Below, piece after piece: positions 53,843 to 64,000 of a stretch of DNA of 64,000 nucleotides (position 1 is its first letter; every line of letters begins with the position of its first letter). Source of the DNA: Nocardioides ginsengisegetis. GTDB lineage: Bacteria > Actinomycetota > Actinomycetes > Propionibacteriales > Nocardioidaceae. A program made the translations under genes and the position numbers. The notes beneath the pieces were generated by a model. That model saw only the letters and a list, made by a program, of their open reading frames with translations. It ran no database searches and was not told the DNA's origin. The DNA is taken from contig NZ_JACGXA010000001.1 in NCBI RefSeq assembly GCF_014138045.1, positions 3,767,001 to 3,831,000 on the forward strand, in the 5' to 3' direction.

Positions 53843-55294
53843 TCAGGTGGCGGGCTCGACCCGGCGCGGCATCGCGACCGCGACGGCCACGAGCAGCAGG
53901 GCGAAGACCGCCGAGGCGACGAACACCGCGTGGATCGCCGGGTCGAGCGTCGAGGCGGGCAGCCGCTCGAGGTCGGGGACCTTGCCGGCGACCCGGGCCG
54001 CGACGACGCCGTTGGCGATCGCACCGAAGGCGGCCACGCCGAGCGCGCTGCCGACCGAGCGGGCGAACATGTTGGCGGCCGTGGCCACGCCGCGGTCCTT
54101 CCAGGTCACCGCCGACTGGGCGGCCACGACGGCCGGGCTCGCGACGTACCCGAACCCGATCCCCATCAGGAAGCACGGCGCCGCGAGGTGCACGAGCGAG
54201 CTGCCGGGGTCGACCGTCAGCAGCAGCGCCGCGCCGGCGACCGCGAAGGCGGCCCCCATCAGCGCCGTCGCCCGGAAGCCGACGGAGAGGTAGAAGCGGC
54301 CCGAGGTGGTCGCGGCGATCGGCCAGCCGATGGTCATCGCGGCGAGGGCGAGGCCGGCGGTGACGGCGTCGTGGTGGAGCACGGTCTGGGCATAGAGGGG
54401 GACGTACGACGTGAGCCCGAGCATCAGCACGCCCACCACCAGCGACCCGGCCGACGACGCGTTGAGGACGCGGTTGCGGAAGATCCACGGCGGCAGCACC
54501 GGCTCCGCGGCGCGGCGCTCGACGAGCGCGAAGCCCACGAGCAGGACGACCGCCGCCCCGAGCACGGCCAGGCTGGCCGGGGACGTCCAGGCCCAGCGGA
54601 CGCCGCCCTCGAGCAGGCCGAGCAGGAGCAGCACGCCGCCGACCGAGAGCAGCGCCGAGCCGGCGTAGTCGATGCGGTGGGGGCGCCGCTCGACCTGCTC
54701 GTCGAAGCGGCGGACGATCATCCAGGCGGCGGCCAGCCCGATCGGCAGGTTCACGAAGAAGATCCAGCGCCAGGTGAGGTAGTCGGAGAAGACGCCGCCG
54801 AGGGTCGGGCCGACGACCGAGGCCGTGGCCCACACGCTGGCGATGTAGCCCTGCACCTTGGCGCGCTCGGCCATCGAGTAGATGTCGCCCACGATGGTCA
54901 TGCCCATCGGCTGCACCGCACCGGCGCCGAGCCCCTGGATCGCGCGGAAGGCGATCAGCGAGCCCATCCCCCAGGCCACGCCGCACAGCAGCGAGCCGAC
55001 CACGAACAGCCCGATGCCCAGCAGCATCACCGGCTTGCGGCCGAAGAGATCAGCGACCTTGCCGTAGACGGGCACCGCGACGGCCTGGGTCAGCAGGTAG
55101 ACGGAGAACAGCCACGGGAACTGCGTGAAGCCGCCGAGGTCGCCGACGACCGCGGGCACGGCGGTGGCCAGGATCGTGGAGTCGATCGCGACCAGGCCGA
55201 TGCTCAGCATCACCGCCAGCAGCACCGGGCCACGCTCGCTGCGCAGGCCGACGCTGGCGCGGGTGATGGCGGTCTGCTCCTCCGAGGCGGTCAT
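53843..55294 (-). CDS. DHA2-family MFS multidrug exporter
   Basis: 483 residues from the ATG at 55294 (MTASEEQTAITRASVGLRSE); an upstream ATG would add 27 non-conserved residues. About 14 membrane helices; VAIDSTILATAVPAVVGDLG is motif D1 and VVGPTLGGVFSDYLTWRWIF is motif C with the WRW loop. It resembles EmrB/QacA-type drug antiporters. Plasma membrane. It converges with nothing; divergent from treX over 157 bp. Confidence 0.9.
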   Translation of the reverse strand: MTASEEQTAITRASVGLRSERGPVLLAVMLSIGLVAIDSTILATAVPAVVGDLGGFTQFPWLFSVYLLTQAVAVPVYGKVADLFGRKPVMLLGIGLFVVGSLLCGVAWGMGSLIAFRAIQGLGAGAVQPMGMTIVGDIYSMAERAKVQGYIASVWATASVVGPTLGGVFSDYLTWRWIFFVNLPIGLAAAWMIVRRFDEQVERRPHRIDYAGSALLSVGGVLLLLGLLEGGVRWAWTSPASLAVLGAAVVLLVGFALVERRAAEPVLPPWIFRNRVLNASSAGSLVVGVLMLGLTSYVPLYAQTVLHHDAVTAGLALAAMTIGWPIAATTSGRFYLSVGFRATALMGAAFAVAGAALLLTVDPGSSLVHLAAPCFLMGIGFGYVASPAVVAAQSAVTWKDRGVATAANMFARSVGSALGVAAFGAIANGVVAARVAGKVPDLERLPASTLDPAIHAVFVASAVFALLLVAVAVAMPRRVEPAT

Positions 55295-55451
55295 GCCCGG
55301 CCCAACCGGGCCTCCGCGCAGGGCATTCCCCGAGGGTGGCTCAGCCCACTCCAGCGTATGGTTTGATCGTTCCAATCACCGGGTACCGAGAGAATGCGAC
55401 CGCCGCTCGGCGCGTCGTACGACCGGGGGTCGGCGAACGCGTGGAGGCGAC

Positions 55452-57641
55452 ATGGTGGAGATCTGGCCCGGAGCGGCGTACCCCCTCGGGGCGACGTTCG
55501 ACGGGAGTGGCACCAACTTCGCGATCTTCAGCGAGGCCGCCGAGCGCGTCGAGCTGTGCCTGTTCGACAAGGGGCGGGGCAAGAAGCTCAAGGAGACCCG
55601 GATCGAGCTGACCGAGGTCGACGCGTTCGTCTGGCACTGCTACCTGCCGTCGATCCGGCCCGGGCAGCGCTACGGCTACCGCGTGCACGGCGCCTACGAC
55701 CCGAGCATCGGGATGCGCTGCAACCCCAACAAGCTGCTGCTGGACCCCTACGCCAAGGCGACCGCCGGCGAGATCGACTGGGACCAGTCGCTGTTCGGCT
55801 ACGACTTCGGCGACCCCGACTCGCGCAACGACGACGACTCGGCGGCGCACATGACGCTCGGCGTGGTCATCAACCCGTTCTTCGACTGGGAGGGCGACCG
55901 CCGCCTCGACATCCCCTACAACGAGTCGGTCATCTACGAGGCCCACGTCAAGGGGATGACCCAGCTGCACCCGGACGTGCCCGAGGACCTGCGCGGCACG
56001 TACGCCGGCCTCGCGCACCCCGCGATCACCTCGCACCTGACCAAGCTCGGCGTCACCGCCATCGAGCTGATGCCGGTGCACCAGTTCGTCCAGGACAGCA
56101 CGCTGCTGGACAAGGGGCTGCGCAACTACTGGGGCTACAACACCCTCGGCTTCTTCGCGCCCCACGCCGACTACGCCGCGACCGCGCGGGACGAGCAGGC
56201 GCTGGGCCAGCAGGTCCAGGAGTTCAAGTCGCTGGTGAAGTCGATGCACGCCGCCGGCATCGAGGTGATCCTCGACGTGGTCTACAACCACACCGCGGAG
56301 GGCAACCACCTCGGCCCGACCCTGAGCTTCAAGGGCATCGACAACGGCGCCTACTACCGGCTGGAGGAGGACGACCTCCGCTACTACACCGACTACACCG
56401 GCACCGGAAACTCCCTCAACGTCCGGCACCCGCACTCCCTCCAGCTGCTGATGGACTCGCTGCGCTACTGGGTCACCGAGATGCACGTCGACGGCTTCCG
56501 GTTCGACCTCGCGGCCACGCTGGCGCGGGAGTTCTACGACGTCGACCGGCTCGCGACGTTCTTCGAGCTCGTGCAGCAGGACCCGGTCGTCTCCCAGGTG
56601 AAGCTGATCGCCGAGCCGTGGGACATCGGCCCCGGCGGTTACCAGGTCGGCAACTTCCCGCCGCAGTGGACCGAGTGGAACGGCGCCTACCGCGACACCG
56701 TGCGCGACTTCTGGCGCGGCGAGCCGTCGCTGGGCGAGTTCGCCTCCCGCATCGCCGGGTCGTCCGACCTCTACGAGCACAGCGGCCGTCGCCCGGTCGC
56801 GAGCATCAACTTCGTGACCGCCCACGACGGCTTCACGCTGCGCGACCTCGTGTCCTACAACGAGAAGCACAACGAGGCCAACGGCGAGGACAGCAACGAC
56901 GGCGAGAGCCACAACCGCTCCTGGAACCACGGCGTCGAGGGACCGACCGACGACCCGGAGATCCTGGCGGCGCGGGCCCGCGAGCAGCGCAACTTCCTGG
57001 CCACCCTCCTGCTCTCCCAGGGCGTCCCGATGCTCCTGCACGGCGACGAGCTGGGCCGCACGCAGCAGGGCAACAACAACACCTACGCCCAGGACTCCGA
57101 GATCAGCTGGGTGCACTGGGACCAGGTCGACAAGCCGCTGATGGAGTTCACCTCGGCGGTGCTGCGGCTGCGCAAGGAGCACCCGACCTTCCGCCGCAAG
57201 CGCTTCTTCACCGGCAGCACCGTGCGCGCCGTCGGCGAGGAGGGCGACCGCCTCAACGACATCGTCTGGCTGCACCTCGACGGCCGCCCGATGGAGGACG
57301 GCGACTGGGAGTCCGGCACGCAGGCGATCGGGATGTACCTCAACGGTCACGGCATCAAGGGCAAGGACGCCCGCGGCGGGGCCATCACCGACGACCACTT
57401 CCTGCTCTACTTCAACGCCGACGGCCCGGCCCAGGTGACCCTGCCGCCCGACGAGTACGCCGCGGCGTGGGACGTCGTGATCGACACCGGAGGCTCGGCC
57501 GACGGGGACACCCACGTGGCGGGCACGACGCTCACCATGGACTCGCGCAGCCTCGTGGTGCTCCGCGAGCACGGCGAGCCCGAGTCCACGCCCGACCACT
57601 CCGTCGCGGCCTCGGTCGCGTCGATGGCCACCCGGACCTGA
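55452..57641 (+). CDS. glgX: Glycogen debranching enzyme
   Basis: 729 residues from the ATG at 55452, with GGAGG upstream. N-terminal CBM48 ([20 protein letters not shown]), then a GH13 barrel: [22 protein letters not shown] (nucleophile Asp), [20 protein letters not shown] (acid/base Glu) and [12 protein letters not shown]. Hydrolyses alpha-1,6 branches of glycogen, giving maltooligosaccharides for TreY. Cytoplasmic. First of glgX(treX)-treY-treZ: treY begins 21 bp after its stop. The order matches the classical trehalose cluster. Confidence 0.95.
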   Translation: MVEIWPGAAYPLGATFDGSGTNFAIFSEAAERVELCLFDKGRGKKLKETRIELTEVDAFVWHCYLPSIRPGQRYGYRVHGAYDPSIGMRCNPNKLLLDPYAKATAGEIDWDQSLFGYDFGDPDSRNDDDSAAHMTLGVVINPFFDWEGDRRLDIPYNESVIYEAHVKGMTQLHPDVPEDLRGTYAGLAHPAITSHLTKLGVTAIELMPVHQFVQDSTLLDKGLRNYWGYNTLGFFAPHADYAATARDEQALGQQVQEFKSLVKSMHAAGIEVILDVVYNHTAEGNHLGPTLSFKGIDNGAYYRLEEDDLRYYTDYTGTGNSLNVRHPHSLQLLMDSLRYWVTEMHVDGFRFDLAATLAREFYDVDRLATFFELVQQDPVVSQVKLIAEPWDIGPGGYQVGNFPPQWTEWNGAYRDTVRDFWRGEPSLGEFASRIAGSSDLYEHSGRRPVASINFVTAHDGFTLRDLVSYNEKHNEANGEDSNDGESHNRSWNHGVEGPTDDPEILAARAREQRNFLATLLLSQGVPMLLHGDELGRTQQGNNNTYAQDSEISWVHWDQVDKPLMEFTSAVLRLRKEHPTFRRKRFFTGSTVRAVGEEGDRLNDIVWLHLDGRPMEDGDWESGTQAIGMYLNGHGIKGKDARGGAITDDHFLLYFNADGPAQVTLPPDEYAAAWDVVIDTGGSADGDTHVAGTTLTMDSRSLVVLREHGEPESTPDHSVAASVASMATRT

Positions 57642-57661
57642 GAGCGACGTACGGCAAGCGC

Positions 57662-59950
57662 ATGCGGACACCGACGAGCACCTACCGACTCCAGATCACG
57701 GCCGACTTCGACCTGTTCGCGGCGGCCTCCCGGTTGCCCTACCTGCGCGACCTCGGGGCCGACTGGGTCTACCTGTCGCCGCTGCTCGCCGCTGAGCCCG
57801 GCAGCCAGCACGGCTACGACGTGGTCGCCCACGACCACATCGACGAGTCGCGCGGCGGGGCCGAGGGGCTCGCTGCCCTGTCGGCGGCGGCGCGCGAGCT
57901 CGGCATGGGCGTGCTCGTCGACATCGTGCCCAACCACGTCGGCGTGGCGACCCCGGCTGCCGACGCGTGGTGGTGGGACCTGCTCCAGCACGGCCAGGAC
58001 TCCGAGCACGCGTCGGCCTTCGACATCGACTGGACGGTCGGCGACGGGAAGATCCAGATCCCGGTGGTCGGCGACGGTGACGAGGACGCGATCGTCGTGG
58101 CGGACGGCGAGGTCAGGTACCACGACCAGCGCTTCCCGCTCGCGCCCGGCACGACCACCCACGACGAGCAGCACTACCGCCTCGTCAACTGGCACGAGGC
58201 CGACGACAACCTCAACTACCGCCGGTTCTTCGCGGTCAACACCCTCGCGGCCGTGCGCGTCGAGGACCCGGCCGTCTTCGAGGAGACGCACCGCGAGATC
58301 CGGCGCTGGTTCGACGAGGGGCTCGTCGACGGACTGCGGGTCGACCACCCCGACGGGCTGCGCGACCCGCAGGGCTACCTCGACGACCTGGCCGACCTCA
58401 CCGGCGGCGCCTACGTCCTGGTCGAGAAGATCCTGGAGCCCGGCGAGGCCCTGCCGGCCTCGTGGGCGACCTCCGGCACCACCGGGTACGACGCCCTCGC
58501 GCACGTCGACCGCGTGCTCACCGACCCCGCGGGCGAGGCGCCGCTCGACGCGCTGGAGACGCGACTGCGCGGCGACGCCGTCGACTGGCCCGCGATGATC
58601 CACGCGACCAAGCGCGAGGTGGCCGACGGGATCCTGCACTCCGAGGTGAAGCGGATCGTGCGCGACCTGCGCCGGCACCTGCCGCTCGTCCCGGCCCACC
58701 GGGCCGAGGACGCGGTCGGCGAGCTGCTCGCCTGCTTCCCGGTCTACCGCTCCTACCTCCCCGAGGGGCGCCACCACCTCGACGAGGCCTTCGCCCTCGC
58801 CCGGTCGCACCGCCCCGACCTGGACGAGACGTTCGACGTCCTGCTCCCGTGGCTGTCCGACCCCGACCTGGCCGCGGCCAAGCGCTTCCAGCAGACCAGC
58901 GGGATGGTGATGGCCAAGGGCGTCGAGGACTGCGCGTTCTACCGCTGGTCGCGGCTGACGTCGCTCAACGAGGTCGGCGGCGACCCGAGCGTCTTCGCGC
59001 TCGACGTCGACGGCTTCCACGCGGCGATGGTGGACCGGCAGGCGTCGTGGCCGGCCGCGATGACCACGCTCTCGACCCACGACACCAAGCGCGGCGAGGA
59101 CGTCCGCGCCCGGATCACCGCACTCGCGGAGCTGCCCGAGGAGTGGGCGACCGCGCTCGACCGGCTGCTGGAGCTCGTCCCGCTGCCCGACCCGGGCTTC
59201 GGGTCGCTGCTGTGGCAGGCGATCGTCGGCGCGTGGCCCGCGTCGCCGCACCCGGACTACCGCTCGCGGCTCCACGCGTACGCCGAGAAGGCGATGCGCG
59301 AGGCCGGCGACCGGACCACCTGGACCGAGCCCGACGACGACTACGAGGCGGCCGTGCACGCGGCGGTCGACGCGGCCTTCGACTCGCCGGCGGTGGCGAC
59401 CGTCCTCGCCGGGCTGGTCGAGCTGCTGGCGTGGCCGGGCTGGAGCAACGCGCTCGCGGCCAAGCTGGTGTCGATCACGATGCCCGGCGTGCCCGACGTC
59501 TACCAGGGCTCCGAGCTGTGGGAGCAGAGCCTGGTCGACCCCGACAACCGGCGGCCGGTCGACTTCGACCTGCGGGCCTCGGCGCTCGCGCGGGCATCGT
59601 CGGGCCGGCTCACCGACTCCGTCGACGACGACGGGCTCGCCAAGCTGCTGGTCACCCACCGGGCCCTCGCACTGCGGCGCGACCGGCCCGAGCTGTTCAC
59701 GACGTACGCCGGGATCGCCGCGACCGGGCCGGCCGCCGACCACGTCCTGGCCTTCGACCGGGGCGGGGCCGTCACCGTGGCGACCCGGCTGCCCGTGGGG
59801 CTCGCCGAGCGCGGGGGCTGGGGCTCGACCACGCTGGCCCTCCCCGAGGGCGTGTGGACCGACGTGATCACCGGCCGCACCGTCTCGGACCGGCTCGACG
59901 ACATCCTGGCGACCCACCCGGTCGCCCTGCTCGTCCGGGAGGACGCATGA
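57662..59950 (+). CDS. treY: Malto-oligosyltrehalose synthase
   Basis: 762 residues from the ATG at 57662 ([20 protein letters not shown]). GH13 motifs: [30 protein letters not shown] (nucleophile Asp), [16 protein letters not shown] (acid/base Glu), and [20 protein letters not shown]. Rearranges the reducing-end alpha-1,4 bond of maltodextrins to the alpha,alpha-1,1 bond of maltooligosyltrehalose. Cytoplasmic. It overlaps treZ by four bases (ATGA), so the pair is translationally coupled. Confidence 0.97.
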   Translation: MRTPTSTYRLQITADFDLFAAASRLPYLRDLGADWVYLSPLLAAEPGSQHGYDVVAHDHIDESRGGAEGLAALSAAARELGMGVLVDIVPNHVGVATPAADAWWWDLLQHGQDSEHASAFDIDWTVGDGKIQIPVVGDGDEDAIVVADGEVRYHDQRFPLAPGTTTHDEQHYRLVNWHEADDNLNYRRFFAVNTLAAVRVEDPAVFEETHREIRRWFDEGLVDGLRVDHPDGLRDPQGYLDDLADLTGGAYVLVEKILEPGEALPASWATSGTTGYDALAHVDRVLTDPAGEAPLDALETRLRGDAVDWPAMIHATKREVADGILHSEVKRIVRDLRRHLPLVPAHRAEDAVGELLACFPVYRSYLPEGRHHLDEAFALARSHRPDLDETFDVLLPWLSDPDLAAAKRFQQTSGMVMAKGVEDCAFYRWSRLTSLNEVGGDPSVFALDVDGFHAAMVDRQASWPAAMTTLSTHDTKRGEDVRARITALAELPEEWATALDRLLELVPLPDPGFGSLLWQAIVGAWPASPHPDYRSRLHAYAEKAMREAGDRTTWTEPDDDYEAAVHAAVDAAFDSPAVATVLAGLVELLAWPGWSNALAAKLVSITMPGVPDVYQGSELWEQSLVDPDNRRPVDFDLRASALARASSGRLTDSVDDDGLAKLLVTHRALALRRDRPELFTTYAGIAATGPAADHVLAFDRGGAVTVATRLPVGLAERGGWGSTTLALPEGVWTDVITGRTVSDRLDDILATHPVALLVREDA

Positions 59951-61689
59951 CCCGCGGCCGCTTCGACATCTGGGCCCCGCGGCCCGCACGCCTGCGACTG
60001 TCGGTGCGCGATGCGACCGTCGAGATGGCACGTGGTTCCGATGACTGGTGGACGCCGGTCGGCCCCGTGCCGGAGGGGGAGGTCGACTACGGCTACCTGA
60101 TCGACGAGGAGGACACGCCCCGACCCGACCCGCGGTCGCGGCGTCAGCCGGCGGGCGTCCACGAACGCTCGCGAACCCACGACGCCAAGACGTTCACCTG
60201 GACAGATGGCGACTGGACCGGACGCCAGCTGGCGGGGTCGGTCATCTACGAGCTGCACGTCGGGACGTTCACCCCCGAGGGCACCTTCGACGCCGCCCTG
60301 ACCCGGCTCGACCACCTGCGCTCGATCGGCGTGGACTTCGTCGAGCTGATGCCCGTCAACGCCTTCAACGGCAGCCACAACTGGGGCTACGACGGGGTCG
60401 GCTGGTTCGCCGTCCACGAGGGCTACGGCGGTCCGGACGGCTACCAGCGCTTCGTCGACGGGTGTCACGCGGCCGGGATCGGCGTGATCCAGGACGTCGT
60501 CTTCAACCACCTCGGGCCGTCGGGCAACTACCTGCCGCTCTTCGCGCCCTACCTCAAGGCCGGGGCCAACACGTGGGGCGACCTGGTCAACCTCGACGGC
60601 GAGGACTCCGCCGAGGTGCGTCGCTTCATCCTCGACAACGTGGCGATGTGGCTGTCCGACTTCCACGTGGACGGGCTGCGGCTCGACGCCGTGCACGCGC
60701 TGGCCGATGCCTCGCCGGTCCACCTGCTCGAGGAGATGGCGGTCGAGGTGGCGGCCCTGTCCGCCCACCAGCGCCGGCCGTTGACGCTGATCGCGGAGTC
60801 CGACCTCAACGACCCCCTGCTGGTCACGCCACGCGAGGCGCGCGGCTACGGCCTCGACGCGCAGTGGAGCGACGACTTCCACCACGCCGTGCACGTGGCG
60901 CTGACCGGGGAGACCGACGGCTACTACGCGGACTTCGAGCCGCTCGCCGCCTTGGCCAAGGTCTGCGAGCGGGGCTTCTTCCACGACGGGATCTGGTCGT
61001 CCTTCCGCGGCCGCGCCCACGGCGTGCCGATCGACACCGTGGCGATGCCGACGTGGCGCTTGGTGGTGTGCAGCCAGAACCACGACCAGATCGGCAACCG
61101 GGCCGTCGGCGACCGGCTCACCGCGAAGCTGGACGACCACCAGCTCGGCTGCGCCGCCCTGCTGACCCTCGCGGGCCCCTTCACCCCGATGCTCTTCCAG
61201 GGCGAGGAGTGGGGCGCGTCCGCGCCGTTCCAGTTCTTCACCTCCCACCCCGAGCCGGAGCTCGGCCGGGCGACCGCCGAGGGACGGATCACGGAGTTCG
61301 AGCGGATGGGCTGGGACCCGGCCGTCGTGCCCGACCCGCAGGACCCGGCGACGTTCGAGCGGTCGCGGCTGGACTGGTCCGAGGTGGACGGGGCGCGCGG
61401 CACCCGCCTGCTGGCGGCCTACCGCCGGCTCGCCGCGCTGCGCCGGACCCGCCCGGAGCTCACCGACCCGGCCTTCGGGTCGGTCCGGTGCAGCGCCGAC
61501 GAGGTGCTGCACCTGTTCACGATGCGACGCGGCCCCAGCACGATGGTGGTCAACTTCGCCGACGCACCCGTCACGGTCGAGGTCGGGCTCGACGACACCC
61601 TGCTCTTCGCCACCGGACCCGACGTCACGCTGACCGACGCCGTCCTCTCGCTCGCGCCGCACGCCGGCGCCTTGGTCGGCGCGCCATGA
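59947..61689 (+). CDS. treZ: Malto-oligosyltrehalose trehalohydrolase
   Basis: 580 residues from the ATG at 59947. The N-terminal beta domain ([20 protein letters not shown]) precedes a GH13 barrel with [35 protein letters not shown] (nucleophile Asp), [14 protein letters not shown] (acid/base Glu) and [17 protein letters not shown]. Releases trehalose from maltooligosyltrehalose. Cytoplasmic. Last gene of the cluster; the oxidase gene starts 7 bp after and may share the transcript. Confidence 0.96.
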   Translation: MTRGRFDIWAPRPARLRLSVRDATVEMARGSDDWWTPVGPVPEGEVDYGYLIDEEDTPRPDPRSRRQPAGVHERSRTHDAKTFTWTDGDWTGRQLAGSVIYELHVGTFTPEGTFDAALTRLDHLRSIGVDFVELMPVNAFNGSHNWGYDGVGWFAVHEGYGGPDGYQRFVDGCHAAGIGVIQDVVFNHLGPSGNYLPLFAPYLKAGANTWGDLVNLDGEDSAEVRRFILDNVAMWLSDFHVDGLRLDAVHALADASPVHLLEEMAVEVAALSAHQRRPLTLIAESDLNDPLLVTPREARGYGLDAQWSDDFHHAVHVALTGETDGYYADFEPLAALAKVCERGFFHDGIWSSFRGRAHGVPIDTVAMPTWRLVVCSQNHDQIGNRAVGDRLTAKLDDHQLGCAALLTLAGPFTPMLFQGEEWGASAPFQFFTSHPEPELGRATAEGRITEFERMGWDPAVVPDPQDPATFERSRLDWSEVDGARGTRLLAAYRRLAALRRTRPELTDPAFGSVRCSADEVLHLFTMRRGPSTMVVNFADAPVTVEVGLDDTLLFATGPDVTLTDAVLSLAPHAGALVGAP

Positions 61690-61696
61690 TCATCGG

Positions 61697-63205
61697 GTGA
61701 CCTCCTCCGGCGGTACCGCCTGGACCCGCCGCGGTGTGCTCGCCGCCGGGGCCGCTGGACTGGTCACGTCCTGCCGGAGCGAGTCGCCAGGTGCGTCCCC
61801 CTCGGCCGGGCCGACCACGACGCCCACCACCACGCCGGTCCCCACGCCACCGACCTGGGCGCGGCTGGCCCGCTCGGTCGAGGGCCGGCTGCTGCTGCCG
61901 CGGGAGCCGGCGTACGACGTGGCGCGGCTGCTGCAGAACCCGCGCTACGACGACCAGCGGCCGCTCGCCGTGCTGACGGTGGCCTCGGCGCGCGACGTGG
62001 CGACCGCGATCGGGTTTGCGCGGCAGCGCGGGCTGCCGGTGGCGATCCGGTCGGGCGGGCACAGCTATCCCGGCTGGTCGGGCGGCGGGTCACCACGAGC
62101 GCTGGTGCTCGACTGCCGCGCGCTCTCGACCGTCGACCTGGCCGCCGACGGCACCGCCACGATCGGCGCCGGCGCCACCCTCGCTCCGGTCTACGACACC
62201 CTCGGCAGCCGCGACCGCGCGATCGCCGGCGGCTCCTGCGCCACGGTCGGCGTCGCGGGGCTGACCCTCGGCGGCGGGGTCGGGGTCCTCACGCGCGGTC
62301 TCGGCCTGACCTGCGACGCGGTGACCGCGATGGAGGTGGTCACTGCCGACGGGCGCATCCGCCGGGTCACCGCGGACGACGACCCGGACCTGTTCTGGGC
62401 GCTGCGCGGCGGGGGCGGCGGCCACCTGGGCGTGGTCACGTCGTTCGAGATGCGTACCTCGGCGGCCCCCGACGTCGGCTCAGCCTTCCTGCAATGGCCG
62501 CTGTCGGCGGCCCCGGAGGTGCTACCCGCCTGGCAGGCGTGGGCGCCCGGGGCCGACCCGCGGCTGTGGTCGACCATCAAGGCGCTGGGCGGGACGGAGC
62601 ACCCCGACGGCCCGGTGCTGCTGGTCTCGGCCACCTGGACCGGGCCGGCGAACGCCTTCGCCGCGCAGCTCGCCGGCCTCCTCGACCACGTCCCCGCCCC
62701 CGGCGTACGCGTGGACCACCGGCGGGCCTACCGCGACGCGATGCGGGCCTACGGGGGTGACGACTCGACCCGCGAGGCGTTCGGGGCGACGTCCCACGTG
62801 GCCTACGACCCGCTCCCCGACGCGGGCATCGCGGCGCTGGTCGGACAGGTCGAAGACGCCGCCGCGACCGGGCTGCTGGAGGCCGGCATCTCGATCGACG
62901 CCCTCGGCGGTCGGGTCCGCGACCTCGCACCCGACGCGACGGCCTTCGTGCACCGCGAGGCGCTGGCGACCGTGCAGTACACCGCGACGTACACCCACGG
63001 CCCCCCGGCGACCGCCGACGACTACGTGCGCGGCTTCCGCTCGACGATGTCGCCCTGGTGGGGCCGGCACGCCTACGTGAACTACGCCGACGCGGCGATC
63101 GAGGACCCGTCGTCGGCGTACTTCGGCGCCAACGCACCCCGACTTCGGTCGGTGCGCGAGACCTACGACCCGGACCGGTTCTTCACCCAGCTGCAGGACT
63201 ACTGA
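61697..63205 (+). CDS. Tat-exported berberine-bridge-type FAD oxidase
   Basis: 502 residues from the GTG at 61697. Arg11-Arg12 (WTRRGVLAAGAAGLVTSC) marks Tat export, and VTSC with Cys26 may be a lipobox. A Pro/Thr-rich linker follows. FAD domain: His122 in RSGGHSYPG and Cys181 in GGSCATVGVAG align with the two residues that bind FAD covalently in BBE-type enzymes, so bicovalent attachment is predicted. The C-terminal YVNYADAAIED and YFGANAPRLRSVRETYDPDR are the BBE end. Oxidises carbohydrates or phenolic alcohols outside the cell. Convergent overlap of 23 bp with the MMPL gene. Confidence 0.88.
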   Translation: MTSSGGTAWTRRGVLAAGAAGLVTSCRSESPGASPSAGPTTTPTTTPVPTPPTWARLARSVEGRLLLPREPAYDVARLLQNPRYDDQRPLAVLTVASARDVATAIGFARQRGLPVAIRSGGHSYPGWSGGGSPRALVLDCRALSTVDLAADGTATIGAGATLAPVYDTLGSRDRAIAGGSCATVGVAGLTLGGGVGVLTRGLGLTCDAVTAMEVVTADGRIRRVTADDDPDLFWALRGGGGGHLGVVTSFEMRTSAAPDVGSAFLQWPLSAAPEVLPAWQAWAPGADPRLWSTIKALGGTEHPDGPVLLVSATWTGPANAFAAQLAGLLDHVPAPGVRVDHRRAYRDAMRAYGGDDSTREAFGATSHVAYDPLPDAGIAALVGQVEDAAATGLLEAGISIDALGGRVRDLAPDATAFVHREALATVQYTATYTHGPPATADDYVRGFRSTMSPWWGRHAYVNYADAAIEDPSSAYFGANAPRLRSVRETYDPDRFFTQLQDY

Positions 63206-64000
63206 GGACCGGCTCGGGCAGGGGTTCGCCCTCGGTCTCGCGGAAGCCATAGCGCTCCCACCAGCGCAGCATCGGCGCGGGCGCCCACCAGTTCCAGCGG
63301 CCGAGGAGCTTCATGGTCGCGGGCACGAGCAGGGCGCGGACGACGGTCGCGTCGATCACGAGGGCGACCAGCATCCCGATGCCGATCATCTTCATGAAGA
63401 TGATCCCGGAGAGCCCGAAGGCACCGATCACGACGGCCAGCAGCAGCGCGGCACTGGTGATGATCCGGCCGGTCTTCTGCACGCCGGTGGCCACCGCGAG
63501 GTCGTTGTCGCCGGTGCGGTCGTACTGCTCGCGGACGCGGGAGAGCAGGAAGACCTCGTAGTCCATCGACAGGCCGAACAGGATGGCCAGCATCAGGATC
63601 GGGTTGGTCGCGTCGAGGAAGCCCATCGAGGTGAAGCCCAGCAGCCCGGACAGGTGACCGTTCTGGAAGATCCAGGTCACGACGCCGAACGACGCGGTGA
63701 TCGAGAACAGGTTCATCACGACCGCCTTGACCGGGAGCACCAGCGACCCGAACGCCATGAACAGCAGCACCAGCATGACCACGAGCACGATCAGGCCCAT
63801 CCACGACAGGTGCGCGCCGACGGAGTCGACCAGGTCGACGGTGTTGGCGGTCTGGCCCCCGACGAGGACGCTGCCGCTCGCGGGGTCGATCCCGCGGACC
63901 TGCTGGATCAGCTCCTGCGAGGCCTCGGTCTGGCTGTTGCCGCGCCACGCCGCCCGCAGCAGCGTGGTGTCGCCCTGCTGGTCGACCGCCTGCACGCCGG
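63183..64000 (-). CDS. MMPL-family transporter, C-terminal part
   Basis: The gene runs off the right edge; about 272 codons of its C-terminal end are visible. VGAHLSWMGLIVLVVMLVLL, FMAFGSLVLPVKAVVMNLFS, and GLSMDYEVFLLSRVREQYDR with the conserved Asp-Tyr pair of RND/MMPL proton relay, then four more helices. The end is a soluble tail (NWWAPAPMLRWWERYGFRET). Such proteins export lipids or small molecules by proton drive. The substrate is unknown; the full gene would be about 700 residues or more. Confidence 0.9.
   Translation of the reverse strand, partial: GVQAVDQQGDTTLLRAAWRGNSQTEASQELIQQVRGIDPASGSVLVGGQTANTVDLVDSVGAHLSWMGLIVLVVMLVLLFMAFGSLVLPVKAVVMNLFSITASFGVVTWIFQNGHLSGLLGFTSMGFLDATNPILMLAILFGLSMDYEVFLLSRVREQYDRTGDNDLAVATGVQKTGRIITSAALLLAVVIGAFGLSGIIFMKMIGIGMLVALVIDATVVRALLVPATMKLLGRWNWWAPAPMLRWWERYGFRETEGEPLPEPVLSSPAAG

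Overview
The window is a stretch of very GC-rich chromosome with strongly GC-biased third codon positions and many GTG starts. The gene content is that of a soil-type, mycolate-free actinobacterium: a WXG100 protein, a three-gene proton-translocating transhydrogenase, DUF222/HNH and AbiEi/DUF559 proteins, a TreX-TreY-TreZ cluster, and a dispersed repeat whose antisense reads as 'VEERAPASVSKPGEP'. Together these point to Nocardioides or a close relative. The genus is an inference from gene families and repeat style; no rRNA or marker gene settles it. I see no phage, plasmid, insertion sequence or CRISPR array.

Layout. 1-6.9 kb: the start of a HerA-like ATPase, small conserved genes, a K+/H+ antiporter, and a divergent redoxin/flavoprotein pair sharing a perfect KstR-type operator, followed by an aminotransferase. 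6.9-7.35 kb: an intergenic region filled by two unrelated repeat families. 7.35-15.5 kb: a secreted beta-propeller, a WXG100/EspG-like/pseudo-hydrolase operon, a lipoprotein apparently truncated by a nonsense codon, a MoxR/VWA pair and an enoyl-CoA hydratase. 15.6-23.8 kb: an ABC exporter, a P-type ATPase, a gamma-carbonic anhydrase, a GH32 fructosidase, a secreted phosphoesterase and a methyltransferase with a Gly-His tract. 23.87 kb: tRNA-Ser(CGA). 24-28.5 kb: a GAF regulator, aldehyde dehydrogenase, DUF779 protein and FMN 2-hydroxy-acid oxidase. 28.7-33 kb: a TreT-like glycosyltransferase, a DUF222/HNH protein, a decayed GH1 glucosidase and a hexapeptide acetyltransferase. 33-43.7 kb: an MFS exporter, flavin-linked reductases, a large ATPase regulator, DksA-like and cold-shock proteins, a possible LSm/Hfq-like protein, and an unknown helical protein. 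43.7-50.5 kb: TadA with its partner, uracil phosphoribosyltransferase, an AbiEi/DUF559 gene bracketed by two copies of a palindromic repeat, a small membrane protein, pntA1-pntA2-pntB and thpR. 50.5-64 kb: a VIT1-type transporter, acyl-CoA dehydrogenase, lipoprotein serpin, MFS exporter, treX-treY-treZ, a Tat-exported berberine-bridge-type oxidase and the end of an MMPL transporter.

The genes form short functional units, not one large cluster. Trehalose can be made from glycogen by TreX/TreY/TreZ and possibly from glucose plus NDP-glucose by the TreT-like enzyme. The aldehyde dehydrogenase operon and its GAF regulator share half-sites and look like one regulatory circuit. The most unusual items are the bipartite palindromic repeat with compensated base changes (three copies, two bracketing an endonuclease-like gene), the Hfq-like small protein in a phylum thought to lack Hfq, the KstR-type operator outside an obvious steroid cluster, and the WXG100 operon ending in a hydrolase-fold protein without its nucleophile.
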